Source: Cupriavidus sp. U2
GTDB taxonomy: Bacteria > Pseudomonadota > Gammaproteobacteria > Burkholderiales > Burkholderiaceae
Direction: 5' to 3'
NCBI RefSeq assembly: GCF_009663685.2
Contig: NZ_RCOG02000027.1
Span: forward strand, 328,240-392,239
Length of the DNA stretch: 64,000 bases
The stretch's first letter is position 1. The number at the start of each line of letters is the position of its first letter. Of the stretch, positions 42,637 through 51,231 are shown one piece after another. The position numbers were made by a program, and so were the translations under genes. The notes under the pieces were generated by a model that saw nothing but the letters and a program-made list of their open reading frames with translations, ran no database searches and had not been told where the DNA came from.

Positions 42637-44187
42637 TTACTCCGCTGTAGCCGCCGCCTTGGCTGCGGCGGCGGGGCTGCCACGCAGCGTCGTTTCCTTC
42701 AGGCGGGCCACGAAGAACGGCGCGATCAACGAGACCGCCGCGCTCATCAGGAACAGCACGCGGAACGCACGCTCGGCCGCCACACGCACGGCGGCGGCAT
42801 CGCCGTGGTCGCCGCCGGACATCGCCCGACGGAACATGCTCATCAGCACATCCTCGCCGCCGCGCATGTCCGACACCGCCACGCCGCTATGGCGCAGCAG
42901 CGCGATCAGCACCGTGGTAAGCACGGCCACGCCGACAGCGCCGCCCAGCAGCCGCGAAAACGCTGTCAGCGCCGTGGCGATCCCCACCTGCTGGGGCGGC
43001 ACGGCGTTCTGCGTCGCTACCAGCCCGCTGGGCAGCTGCAGGCCGATCGACAGGCCCAGTACGATCATTACCAGCGCCGCCAGCGTCACCGATTGCGGTG
43101 GCGTGAATGCCAGCGCCACGATGGCCACGGGCGCCACCAGGCAGCCCGTCATCTGCAGCGGCTTGTAGCGGCCGCTCCACGACATCAGCCGGCCCGAGAC
43201 ATACGCGCCGAACGGAATGGCCAGCGTCAGCGGCACCAGCCGCAGCGCGGCGGTGTCCGCAGCCGCACCGCCCACCACCTGAAAGCGCAGCGGCAACAGC
43301 ACCGACATCGCGATCAGCTGGAAGAAGCACAGGAACAGCGTCAGGCAGCAGATGGCCACGGTGGGCACGCCCAGCATGGCAAGCGGAATCACTGGATCGG
43401 TGGCGCGGCGCTCCTGCCACACGAACACCACCATGCCGATCAGGCCCGCCGCCAGCAGGCCGATCGTTTGCGGTTCCAGCGGCGAATGGCCCTGCCCCAG
43501 ACGGGTCAGGAACACCAGCACGCCGGACAGGCCGCCGCCGAACAGCAACGCGCCCAGGTAGTCGATCTTGTGCTTGCGGCCGCTCACGGGCAGATGGCGC
43601 AGCGCGCGGCGCACCACCACCAGCGCGATCAGGGCCAGCGGGATGTTGATCCAGAAAATCCAGCGCCACGACAGGAAGTGCGCCAGGTAGCCGCCGATCA
43701 CCGGCCCCGCCATGCTGGCCACGGCCCACACGCCGCTGACATAGCCCTGGTACTTGCCGCGTTCGCGCAGCGGTACCACGTCGGCGATGGTAGCCTGCGA
43801 CACCGAAATCAGCCCGCCGCCGCCCAGGCCCTGCAGGATGCGCGCGACGATCAGCATCGGCATGGTCGTGGCGAGCGCACAGGCGATCGACGCCAGCAGG
43901 AACAGGATGATCGAGAACGTCAGCACCGAGCGGCGCCCCAGCACATCGGACAGCTTGCCGTAGATCGGCGTCACCACCGTCGACGCCACCAGATAGGCCG
44001 AAATCACCCAGGCCATGTCCTCGAAACCATTGAGCTGCAGCGCGATGTCGGGCAGCACCACGGCCACGATCGACTGTTCGAGCGCGCCGAGCAGGATGGC
44101 CAGCATCAGGCCAAAGATGACCTGCATGACCGGGACGTCAGCCGGAGGAGCGTCGGGGGAAAGCCGGGATGAGGGCGCTGCGGACAT
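42637..44187 (-). CDS. DHA2-family (EmrB/QacA) MFS drug exporter
   Basis: This 516-residue exporter has about 14 membrane helices. LGALEQSIVAVVLPDIAL is the D1-like first helix, YGKLSDVLGRRSVL is motif A, ARILQGLGGGGLIS is motif B, and GPVIGGYLAHFLSWRWIFWINIP is motif C/D1. It probably expels hydrophobic drugs or metabolites with proton antiport. No TetR or MarR gene is beside it; the nearest regulator is the LysR gene upstream on the same strand. Confidence 0.92.
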   Translation of the reverse strand: MSAAPSSRLSPDAPPADVPVMQVIFGLMLAILLGALEQSIVAVVLPDIALQLNGFEDMAWVISAYLVASTVVTPIYGKLSDVLGRRSVLTFSIILFLLASIACALATTMPMLIVARILQGLGGGGLISVSQATIADVVPLRERGKYQGYVSGVWAVASMAGPVIGGYLAHFLSWRWIFWINIPLALIALVVVRRALRHLPVSGRKHKIDYLGALLFGGGLSGVLVFLTRLGQGHSPLEPQTIGLLAAGLIGMVVFVWQERRATDPVIPLAMLGVPTVAICCLTLFLCFFQLIAMSVLLPLRFQVVGGAAADTAALRLVPLTLAIPFGAYVSGRLMSWSGRYKPLQMTGCLVAPVAIVALAFTPPQSVTLAALVMIVLGLSIGLQLPSGLVATQNAVPPQQVGIATALTAFSRLLGGAVGVAVLTTVLIALLRHSGVAVSDMRGGEDVLMSMFRRAMSGGDHGDAAAVRVAAERAFRVLFLMSAAVSLIAPFFVARLKETTLRGSPAAAAKAAATAE

Positions 44188-44355
44188 GGTGTGGCCTGGC
44201 TGGCAGATGAAGGCCCGGACGGGCTTCGCTGCTCTTTTGTCGGTGAAGGAGAGCCGCTATTTTAGGCGACTGCTGAAGACCGCGCTTGTCGATTCCCTTT
44301 CAACGCCCGCTTTTGGACCCGGAACCGAGGCCTGAAAGCGACACCATCATCACTT

Positions 44356-45264
44356 TTATGACAAGGATTCACAGCATGCGCGTACTGCTTGGCGCAACCA
44401 GCGGTGGGCGGGATCGGTGTCGCGCCGCGCATGCCAGGCCTGCTGAAATGGCACCGATGGCAGCGCCACGGGTGGCGCGAACGCGCGCAGCCCCGGCTGG
44501 GGCGGCGCGGCGGACAGCGTCCGGGCGGCCACCGTCAGGATCAGGTCGGTGCCGGCCACCACGTCCAGCGCCGCGCTCCAGTGCGGCAGGACCACCGCGA
44601 CATGGCGGTCCAGGCCCGCTGCCGCCAGGGCGGCGTCGATATCGCTCGGCGCATCGAGCCGCATCGCCACCAGCACGTGGGGACGGGCCAGCCACGCCTC
44701 GCGCGCCAGGTCGCCGTGCGCGGGCAGCGTGGCGCGGTCCGCCACGCTGATGTAGTGGTCCTCGAACAGCAGGTCGACACAGATATCGCGCGGCAGATGC
44801 GGAAACACGCCCAGCGCCAGATCGATCTCGCCGTCGGCCAGCTTGGCGAGCATGGCTTCGCGGCTGGCCTGCACGGCGGCCAGGTCGATGCCGGGCGCCT
44901 CGCTCCGCAGTCGCCGCACCAGCGCCGGCAGAATGATGCGCGCGCCGTAGTCGGACAGCGCCAGGCGGAACGTGCGCCGGGACTGGGCCGGATCGAAGGC
45001 GGATGTGCGCAGCAGGCCGTTGAGCTGGCTCAGCGCATCTTCCAGCGGCGGCAGCAGTTCGCGCGCGCGCGCCGTCAGCACCAGGCCGGCGTCGCGCCGC
45101 ACCAGCAGCGGATCGTCGAACAGGTCGCGCAACTGGGCCAGCGCGTGGCTGACCGCCGGCTGGCTCTTGTGCAGCCGTACCGCCGCGCGCGTGACGTGCT
45201 GCTCCGTCAGCAACGCGTGCAGCGTCAACAGCAGGTTCATGTCGAGGCGGCGCAGGTCATCCAT
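44356..45264 (-). CDS. LysR-family regulator
   Basis: The 302-residue product resembles the NodD/LinR-like group: LRRLDMNLLLTLHALLTEQHVTRAAVRLHKSQPAVSHALAQLRDLFDDPLLVR (in parts). The effector domain includes FRLALSDYGARIILPALVRRL and GEIDLALGVFP. It is divergent from a YdcZ-type transporter gene and upstream of the DHA2 exporter, either of which could be its target. Confidence 0.92.
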   Translation of the reverse strand: MDDLRRLDMNLLLTLHALLTEQHVTRAAVRLHKSQPAVSHALAQLRDLFDDPLLVRRDAGLVLTARARELLPPLEDALSQLNGLLRTSAFDPAQSRRTFRLALSDYGARIILPALVRRLRSEAPGIDLAAVQASREAMLAKLADGEIDLALGVFPHLPRDICVDLLFEDHYISVADRATLPAHGDLAREAWLARPHVLVAMRLDAPSDIDAALAAAGLDRHVAVVLPHWSAALDVVAGTDLILTVAARTLSAAPPQPGLRAFAPPVALPSVPFQQAWHARRDTDPAHRWLRQAVRACCESLS

Positions 45265-45355
45265 GCGGCGAATGTCTCAGGTAAGGATTGCGAATTTCCC
45301 TGGCGGCCCAGCCGCGGGCACCATGGGTGCTTCGTTCTTGAACCGGAGACTTTAC

Positions 45356-45898
45356 ATGACGGCACCTTTGGCCACGCCGCTGGCATCCACCTGGATGCTG
45401 ATGGGCATCGCGCTGCTTGCCGGCGCCATGATCCCGTTCCAAGCCGGCACCAACGCCACGCTGGGCCGCTTGCTCGGCCATCCGCTGTGGGCCACGGTGC
45501 TGTCCCTGCTGCTGAGCTTGCTGGTGGTACTGCCGGTGCTGTGGGGCACGCGGGCGCCACCGCCGGCGCTGGCCGGCGCCCTGCACGGGCCGTGGTGGCA
45601 GTGGATCGGCGGCGTGTTCGGCGTGATCTACATTACGGCCGCGCTGATCCTGGCGCCCCGTGTGGGCACCGCGAACTTCATCGTCGGCGTCGTGGCCGGC
45701 CAGGTGCTGGCTTCGCTGCTGATCGATCACCTCGGGCTGGTGGGGCTCCCCAGCCGGCCCGTCACCTGGATGCGCCTGGCCGGGGTGGGACTGGTGCTGG
45801 CCGGGATGGCAGTCATGCAATGGCAGCCATCGGACGTGGCCACGCAAGCAGACGGCGCCGCGTCTGGCGCCGCCTCGCTGCGCAACCACCAGCGTTAA
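45356..45898 (+). CDS. YdcZ-type DMT-superfamily transporter (DUF606)
   Basis: This 180-residue membrane protein with five helices is half the size of EamA transporters, as usual for YdcZ. It begins MTAPLATPLASTWMLMGIALL; PFQAGTNATLGRLLGHPLWA and GGVFGVIYITAALILAPRVGTANFIVGVVAGQVLASLLIDHLG (in parts) are family segments. GGAG lies seven bases before the ATG. A short Ala/Asp tail ends the protein, and the stop overlaps the convergent chemoreceptor stop by 4 bp. Confidence 0.88.
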   Translation: MTAPLATPLASTWMLMGIALLAGAMIPFQAGTNATLGRLLGHPLWATVLSLLLSLLVVLPVLWGTRAPPPALAGALHGPWWQWIGGVFGVIYITAALILAPRVGTANFIVGVVAGQVLASLLIDHLGLVGLPSRPVTWMRLAGVGLVLAGMAVMQWQPSDVATQADGAASGAASLRNHQR

Positions 45899-47898
45899 AA
45901 CGTTTCCCAGTCGCCGGTATCGGCTGTTGCCGGGGTCGGCGCGGCGGCGGGCCGACGGCGGGCCGGCGTGGCCAGCACGGGTTCCTTGCGCTGATGCGTC
46001 ACCGGCGAGCGCGGCGCGGCCGGCCTGGCGCCGTGGCGCGACAGCACCGGCTCGGCCTTGGCCTTGCGCTGCACGGGCGGCCGCGTCGCGGCGGGCACGG
46101 CGGCCACGCGGGTCGGCGCCCGCGCCGTCACCGGCGCCTGTGCAGCCACCGGGGCCGGCCTTGCAGGCTGGACCGGCTTGGCTGGCTTGACCGGCAAGGC
46201 CCGCTTCACCGGCTCGGCGGCGGGCGCGGGCAATGCCCGGGCTGGCTTTGCAGGAATGACGCGCGCAGGCCTGGCGACCGCCACCGCGGCGGCGCGCGGC
46301 GTTGCCGGGTGCCGCGCGACGGGCTCAGCGGTTGCGATGCCGCCCTGCCCCAAGTCGAACCGCGCCACCTCGGTCACCAGGCCGCCGGCCTGCTGCAGCA
46401 GGCTTTCGGCCGCTGCACTGGCTTCTTCGACCAGCGCGGCGTTCTGCTGCGTCACGCTTTCCATCTGGGTAATCGCCAGGCTCACCTGTTCGATGCCGGC
46501 GGTCTGCTCTTCGCTGGCCGACGAGATCTCGCCCATGATGTCGGTCACGCGGCGCACGGCGGTCACGATGTCGTCCATCGTCTTGCCGGCCGCCTCAACC
46601 TGTTTGGCGCCGTCCTGCACCTGGCGCACGGACCCGTTGATCAGCTCGCCGATTTCCTTGGCCGCCGACGACGACCGCTGGGCCAGGCTGCGGACTTCGG
46701 CCGCCACCACGCTGAAGCCCCGGCCCTGCTCGCCGGCGCGAGCGGCTTCCACGGCCGCGTTCAGCGCCAGGATATTGGTCTGGAATGCGATGCCCTCGAT
46801 CACGCCGATGATTTCGGACACGCGGGCCGACGACTTCGAGATCCCGTCCATCGTATCCACCACGCTGCGCACCGCGCGGCCGCCTTCGGTGGCCACCTCG
46901 GACGCGTTGACGGCAAGCTGGTTGGCCTGCCGCGCGTTCTCGGCGTTCTGGCGCACGGTCGATGTCAACTGTTCCATCGATGCAGCGGTCTGCTCCAGCG
47001 AGGCCGCCTGCTCTTCGGTACGCTGCGACAGGTCGGTGTTGCCACTGGCGATTTCGCGGGCGGCGGTATCGATCGAACCGGCTGCCTGCTGGATGCCACG
47101 CACCAGCGTGCCCAGCTGCCCGAAGGCACGCTCCAGTGCGCCGAGCATGCGGCCCATTTCGTCCTGGCTGCGCACCTGGATCGCGTGGCCAAGCTGGCCC
47201 TGCGCCAGCGCCTCGGCCGCATCCAGCGCCTGGTGAGCGGGACGCGTCACCGAGCGCGCCAGTCCGATGCCAAGCAGTGCAGCGATGACGGCAGCCACGG
47301 CCGACATGCCGATCAGCACGTTGCGCGTGAAGACATACTGCGCCGAGGCCTCGTCGACCGCCGCCATGGCCATCTTGCGGCCCAGTTCGGCGGCGGCATC
47401 GAGACTGTCGAAGTACGCCGCCTGGGCCGCCGGCAGGGTCACCACCAGCCCGGCACGGGCGCCATCGAAGGCGCCACCACGCAGTTGTTGCATGACGAGG
47501 TCGAGCTGGCCGTTGTAATTGGCGCGCACCTGCATCAGTTGCTCAAACCTGGCACTGGAATCGGCGCTTGCGGAAGCCCGCATGACCTTGCCCAGATCTT
47601 CGAGCGTGGCGCTGACCTGTTCCCGGATCTTGCCGATCTTCTCGGCGTTCTGCTCCGCCAGCGCCGGGTCTTCCGTCAGGGCGGCGTCGCGCACCAGGAT
47701 GCCGATCGTCAGCACCCGCTCCTTGGCCAGTTTCAGATCCAGCACGCGCAACAGCCGTTGTTCCACGGCCTGGTGCATCGCGTCGTTCATGCCGCCCAGC
47801 GCCCTCACGCCTACCGTGGCCACCACGGCCAGCAGCACCACCACCACGGCGAATGCCAGCGACATCCGCGCGCCGATCCCCATTTTCCGCAAGCCCAT
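45895..47898 (-). CDS. Methyl-accepting chemotaxis protein with CheR/CheB tether
   Basis: The 667-residue receptor begins [20 protein letters not shown], a first helix. A four-helix-bundle-like periplasmic sensor and a second helix ([21 protein letters not shown]) follow. Then come HAMP and a signalling domain whose hairpin tip is [36 protein letters not shown]-like (here GFSVVAAEV). After this is a Pro/Ala/Arg-rich linker of over 100 residues, ending [8 protein letters not shown]. DWETF is the NWETF-type pentapeptide that tethers CheR and CheB. The ligand is unknown. The frame is open far upstream, but 47898 is the family start. Confidence 0.93.
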   Translation of the reverse strand: [667 protein letters not shown]

Positions 47899-48156
47899 GA
47901 CTTCGTACCTTTCGTCTGTCGGGTTGTATTTGTACGCGCTACGTCCGCCCGAGGAGGGGCGTCGCACGGCACGGTAACGGCGGGCCGCACGCTGCACTTG
48001 AGCGAATAAATGAAATGGGGGGAAAAGTCGCTGCTCTTCCACAAATTGGGGGCGCAGCGCATGGCGTCTAATTGCCTGAGGCACTTCGATCCCGTCGCAA
48101 ATGGACGGGCGAGGCAGACTGCCGGAACGGCGGATTGCATCGAAGGATGCGGGCTC

Positions 48157-48354
48157 AAAAAAAAGAAGCCCACGCGCGGGGTGCTCGTAGGCTTTCAGGA
48201 CTGCTATGAAGGGACCGGCTGTACCCGGTCCCGAACCGCGAATATAAACCTGCTTACATGAGGTGTAAATCGCGTTTCTATCAGGGATTCCCCTGATGGC
48301 GGGTGTAACGAGTGCGTCACTCGCATGCCAAAAGTGATGCAAGAAGACACTTTT
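48157..48354 (-). ncRNA. Candidate structured small RNA or leader with intrinsic terminator
   Basis: On the reverse strand, four perfect hairpin repeats follow one another: AAAAGTG/CACTTTT (48354-48330), CGAGTG/CACTCG (48323-48309), ATCAGGG/CCCTGAT (48297-48280) and GGGACCGG/CCGGTCCC (48232-48211). A terminator stem (GCCTACG with CGTGGGC, 48192-48168) and TTCTTTTTTTT (48167-48157) end the array. No gene is seen upstream on this strand, so this is either a free small RNA or an attenuated leader 260 bp ahead of the chemoreceptor gene. The promoter was not identified. Confidence 0.45.
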
Positions 48355-48813
48355 AGACTTATCGATGAATTACGGACGCTTCCCGGAAACCTTTAGCTGG
48401 CGCGGGTTGTGGAGAATGAGCCAGTCGCGGCGAGCCTCAGCCGATCGATATGTGCTACACAAATCACAAAAGTGCGGCAACTAAATAAGTAGAGCAAATC
48501 CTCTAGGCCCAGCCCCGCAGGGGGTTCGTCAACACTTGTAAAACTTTGTTACTCTCCCGCCTGAAGTATTCCCCTTCTCTCCTGGCAGAGACGACCCCAC
48601 CGGGTAGCAGGGCAGCGTCCATCACTTCCCTCGAACGCCTGTCCGCTGCAATCATGTCGTCGTGTCCCTGCACCGGTTCCGAGAGCGAATGTTTCAATTC
48701 TCGCCGCGATCAGGCTGCAGTAACCGTCACTTTTAGTGCGACGGCACGCAAAGTCCCTGGTCATCGGACCGTTGTCAGCCGCCAGAACCCTCGCGGGCTC
48801 TTCCGGAGAAGTT
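48355..48813. other. Gene-free stretch between RNA candidate and hfq-like gene
   Basis: No convincing gene is seen. A 64-codon frame on the reverse strand (48503-48697) lacks a ribosome binding site and family likeness. The stretch is comparatively AT-rich around 48470-48570, fitting a regulatory region for the rightward hfq-like gene or for the leftward RNA. On the reverse strand TAAA at about 48394 is followed 15 bases later by TCCGTAAT, only half matching a flagellar sigma-28 -10. Confidence 0.35.
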
Positions 48814-49134
48814 GTGAAGAAGGAAATCAAGGCTCCCAGACCCAGCAGAAAGCTGCAGCAGTTGCAGTTCGCCGCGCACAGCGCCAGCCGTGCCGCGGTG
48901 GTCGTGCATCTGTCGAATGGCACGCGGCTCAATGGCATCGTGCTGGCGTCGGACAATTACATGATCCTGCTCGGGCGGACCGCCGAGGATCCCACTCCGA
49001 CACTGATCTACAAGCGCGCCATCACGGTGGTGACGCCCGCCCACGCGTCGACCGACGCCGTGGCGATGCTGGACGCCGACGTATCGCCGGATTTCGTGCG
49101 GATCTTCATTCCGCGCACCCGCAAGCGCCGCTGA
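48814..49134 (+). CDS. Hfq-like Sm-fold protein encoded upstream of fliC
   Basis: The 106-residue product from a GTG start (GGAG six bases upstream) begins MKKEIKAPRPSRKLQQLQFA. The core VVVHLSNGTRLNGIVLASDNYMILL aligns with Hfq Sm1 (VxIYLxNGxKLxGxIxxFDxFxILL), and LIYKRAITVVTPA aligns with Sm2 (MVYKHAISTVVPS). An insertion (GRTAEDPTPT) sits between the two Sm motifs where Hfq has only a few residues. The Hfq Sm2 YKHAIS His is Arg here, and distal-face residues differ. It may bind RNA, but divergence could have changed specificity. The C-terminal tail is basic (PRTRKRR). It is about 270 bp upstream of fliC. Confidence 0.7.
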   Translation: MKKEIKAPRPSRKLQQLQFAAHSASRAAVVVHLSNGTRLNGIVLASDNYMILLGRTAEDPTPTLIYKRAITVVTPAHASTDAVAMLDADVSPDFVRIFIPRTRKRR

Positions 49135-49281
49135 CCGCCCGGCCCGCCGCGGGGCTGGCCGCCGCCGGCGGCATCGTCTCCGCCTCTCTATATATAGCAG
49201 GCCACAACGGGCCCCATGGCGGGCAGGGCCGCCGCCATACACCAGATCGGCCCACGCCCGCAGCACGCGCAAAAGTCACTC

Positions 49282-49308
49282 TAAAGTCTTCTCACCCACG
49301 GTCGATAA
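49282..49308 (+). promoter_or_regulatory. Sigma-28 (FliA) promoter of fliC
   Basis: TAAA (49282-49285) and GTCGATAA (49301-49308) are 15 bp apart, matching TAAA-N15-GCCGATAA with one mismatch. It lies about 95 bp upstream of the fliC ATG. Confidence 0.85.
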
Positions 49309-49404
49309 CCTTTGCAACGGAGGCACTCTACGCCCTGCACTGCAGGCAGCCAACGTTACGGCACCCGCCGGAATGCCTAAAACATTGCAAATAGGAGTCG
49401 TACC

Positions 49405-50661
49405 ATGGCGCAAGTCATTAATACCAACTCGTTGTCTCTGATGACGCAGAACAACCTGAACGCATCGCAGTCGTCGCTGAACACGGCGATCCAGCGCCTG
49501 TCGTCGGGTCTGCGTATCAACAGCGCAAAGGACGATGCAGCCGGCCAGGCCATCGCCAACCGTTTCACCGCCAACATCCGCGGCCTGACGCAAGCTCAGC
49601 GCAACGCCAACGACGGCATCTCGCTGGCGCAAACGACGGAAGGCGCGCTGACGGAAGTCAACAACAACCTGCAACGTATCCGTGAACTGTCGGTCCAAGC
49701 CGCCAACGGCTCGAACTCGTCGTCCGACCTGAAGTCGATCCAGGACGAAATCACCCAGCGTCTGTCGGAAATCGACCGTACCTCGGCTCAGACCGACTTC
49801 AACGGCGTGAAGGTGCTGTCGTCGGCTGCCAAGCCGCTGACGATCCAGGTTGGCGCCAACGACACCGAGACGATCTCGATCAACCTGTCGGAAATCAGCT
49901 CGAAGACGCTGGGTCTGCAAACGTTCAGCGTGTCGGGCCCGCAAGCTACGGGTAGCTTCTCCTTCGACGGCACCGCGGCTTCGGCCGCCAGCGAAAAGCC
50001 GACCGCCGCTCAACTGCAAAACCTCTACGGTTCGACCACCGCCGTCACGCAGACGACGGTTGGCGAAAAAGTCACCGACGCCCTGTCGACCAAGCTGGGC
50101 CTGGCCGCCGGTGGCGCCGTGCTGACCGGCAATGCCGTGGCAGACAAGAACGGCACGCTGTTTGCGGAAGTCGCCATCAAGACGCAGTCGGCTGGCGAAG
50201 CTTCCTCGCTGCAGAATCAGGGCTTCAGCGACGCCGCCTGGAACACCGGAACTAGCACCGGCAACACGGTCTATCGTTACGTTGCTCTGGACCCGCAGTC
50301 CGCCGACACGACCACGGCCGCTACGACGGCTGCCTTCACGGTTGACACCTCGAAGATCTCGGTTTCCGACCTGCAAAAGGGTACGACTGCCAGCCCGCTG
50401 GCCGCTATCGACGCAGCCCTGAAGAAGGTTGACGACCTGCGCAGCTCGCTCGGCGCCGTGCAGAACCGTTTTGACTCGGTGATCGCCAACCTGGGCACGA
50501 CCGTGACGAACCTGTCGTCGTCGCGTTCGCGCATCCAGGACGCAGACTACGCAACGGAAGTGTCGAACATGACCCGCGCGAACATTCTGCAACAAGCTGG
50601 TACGTCGGTTCTGGCCCAGGCCAACCAGACCACGCAAGGCGTGCTGTCGCTGCTGCGTTAA
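49405..50661 (+). CDS. fliC: Flagellin
   Basis: This is a 418-residue flagellin. The conserved N-terminus is MAQVINTNSLSLMTQNNLN, with RLSSGLRINSAKDDAAGQAI, and the C-terminus is RIQDADYATEVSNMTRANILQQAG...TQGVLSLLR; both build the D0/D1 core. The central part is short and rich in Thr/Ser/Ala (TTTAATTAAFTVD), which is where O-linked sugars could attach. AGGAG precedes the ATG. Codon use is strongly biased, as expected for a highly expressed gene. The downstream glycosyltransferase island may act on it. Confidence 0.98.
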   Translation: MAQVINTNSLSLMTQNNLNASQSSLNTAIQRLSSGLRINSAKDDAAGQAIANRFTANIRGLTQAQRNANDGISLAQTTEGALTEVNNNLQRIRELSVQAANGSNSSSDLKSIQDEITQRLSEIDRTSAQTDFNGVKVLSSAAKPLTIQVGANDTETISINLSEISSKTLGLQTFSVSGPQATGSFSFDGTAASAASEKPTAAQLQNLYGSTTAVTQTTVGEKVTDALSTKLGLAAGGAVLTGNAVADKNGTLFAEVAIKTQSAGEASSLQNQGFSDAAWNTGTSTGNTVYRYVALDPQSADTTTAATTAAFTVDTSKISVSDLQKGTTASPLAAIDAALKKVDDLRSSLGAVQNRFDSVIANLGTTVTNLSSSRSRIQDADYATEVSNMTRANILQQAGTSVLAQANQTTQGVLSLLR

Positions 50662-50676
50662 TCGCACCGCCGCGTT

Positions 50677-50750
50677 CCGCAGGAAACCAGGCCCTTGGGC
50701 CCGGTTTCCTGCGGAGTGCTAGGCAAGCGGACTACCGCTTGCCTAGCACT
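50677..50750 (+). terminator. Tandem strong hairpins after fliC
   Basis: The first stem is CCGCAGGAAACC (50677-50688) with GGTTTCCTGCGG (50703-50714), which also has an inner GGCCC/GGGCC. The second is AGTGCTAGGCAAGCGG (50715-50730) with CCGCTTGCCTAGCACT (50735-50750), a perfect 16-bp stem. Neither has a T-run, so they may stabilise the fliC mRNA or act with Rho rather than being classical terminators. Confidence 0.7.
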
Positions 50751-50798
50751 TCCCCCTGACGCATCGCTCGTCATTGCCCGCACCAGAGAGACCGGACC

Positions 50799-51167
50799 AT
50801 GAGCATTTCCGCCGCAGCCGCCGTCACCCTGTCCGCTGCCGTGTCGCAGCAAGCCGAAGTCATCACGCCCGCCGGGGTTCCCAACAAAATCCCGCAAGCA
50901 GCCGTGGATAACGCGCCCGCCGGCGATGCCAGCCGCGAGGCGCTGCCAAAGGACATGACGGCCGCCGTCAGCGAATTGCGCGATGCACTGCGCACCACGC
51001 CGTTCGGCCTGCAATTCGAGATCGACGATGTGACCCACAAGGTCATCACCAAGGTCGTGGATCGTGAAACCGGCGAGGTCATCCGCCAGTTGCCGTCGGA
51101 AGAGATGGTGCGCATCGCCCATGCGCTGAACAAGCTGCAGGGGTTGCTGGTGCGGCAATCGGCATAA
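50799..51167 (+). CDS. flaG: FlaG-family flagellar protein
   Basis: The 122-residue product has an N-terminal Ala-rich variable part and the FlaG domain at the C-terminus: LQFEIDDVTHKVITKVVDRETGEVIRQLPSEEMVRIAHAL (in parts). FlaG affects filament length and lies between fliC and fliD in many bacteria. No signal peptide is seen. It begins about 50 bp after the tandem hairpins. Confidence 0.92.
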   Translation: MSISAAAAVTLSAAVSQQAEVITPAGVPNKIPQAAVDNAPAGDASREALPKDMTAAVSELRDALRTTPFGLQFEIDDVTHKVITKVVDRETGEVIRQLPSEEMVRIAHALNKLQGLLVRQSA

Positions 51168-51231
51168 AGCACCGGAAGAACCCGAAGACGTTCGACGATC
51201 GAAACACCCCCGCAAGCATCGAGGCAACAGC

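Noticed and set aside
44389-48009. A 1206-codon open frame on the + strand
   Set aside because: It is antisense to the LysR, in part parallel to the YdcZ gene and antisense to the chemoreceptor. Its Gln/His/Arg-rich sequence is the usual shadow of GC-rich codons.
48370-48398. A sigma-28-like promoter on the - strand for the chemoreceptor
   Set aside because: TAAA-N15 is present, but the -10 (TCCGTAAT) matches only about half of GCCGATAA, so it is not listed as a promoter.
48503-48697. A 64-codon frame on the - strand in the gap before the hfq-like gene
   Set aside because: It has no ribosome binding site and no recognisable features; it could be chance in a region without selection for codons.
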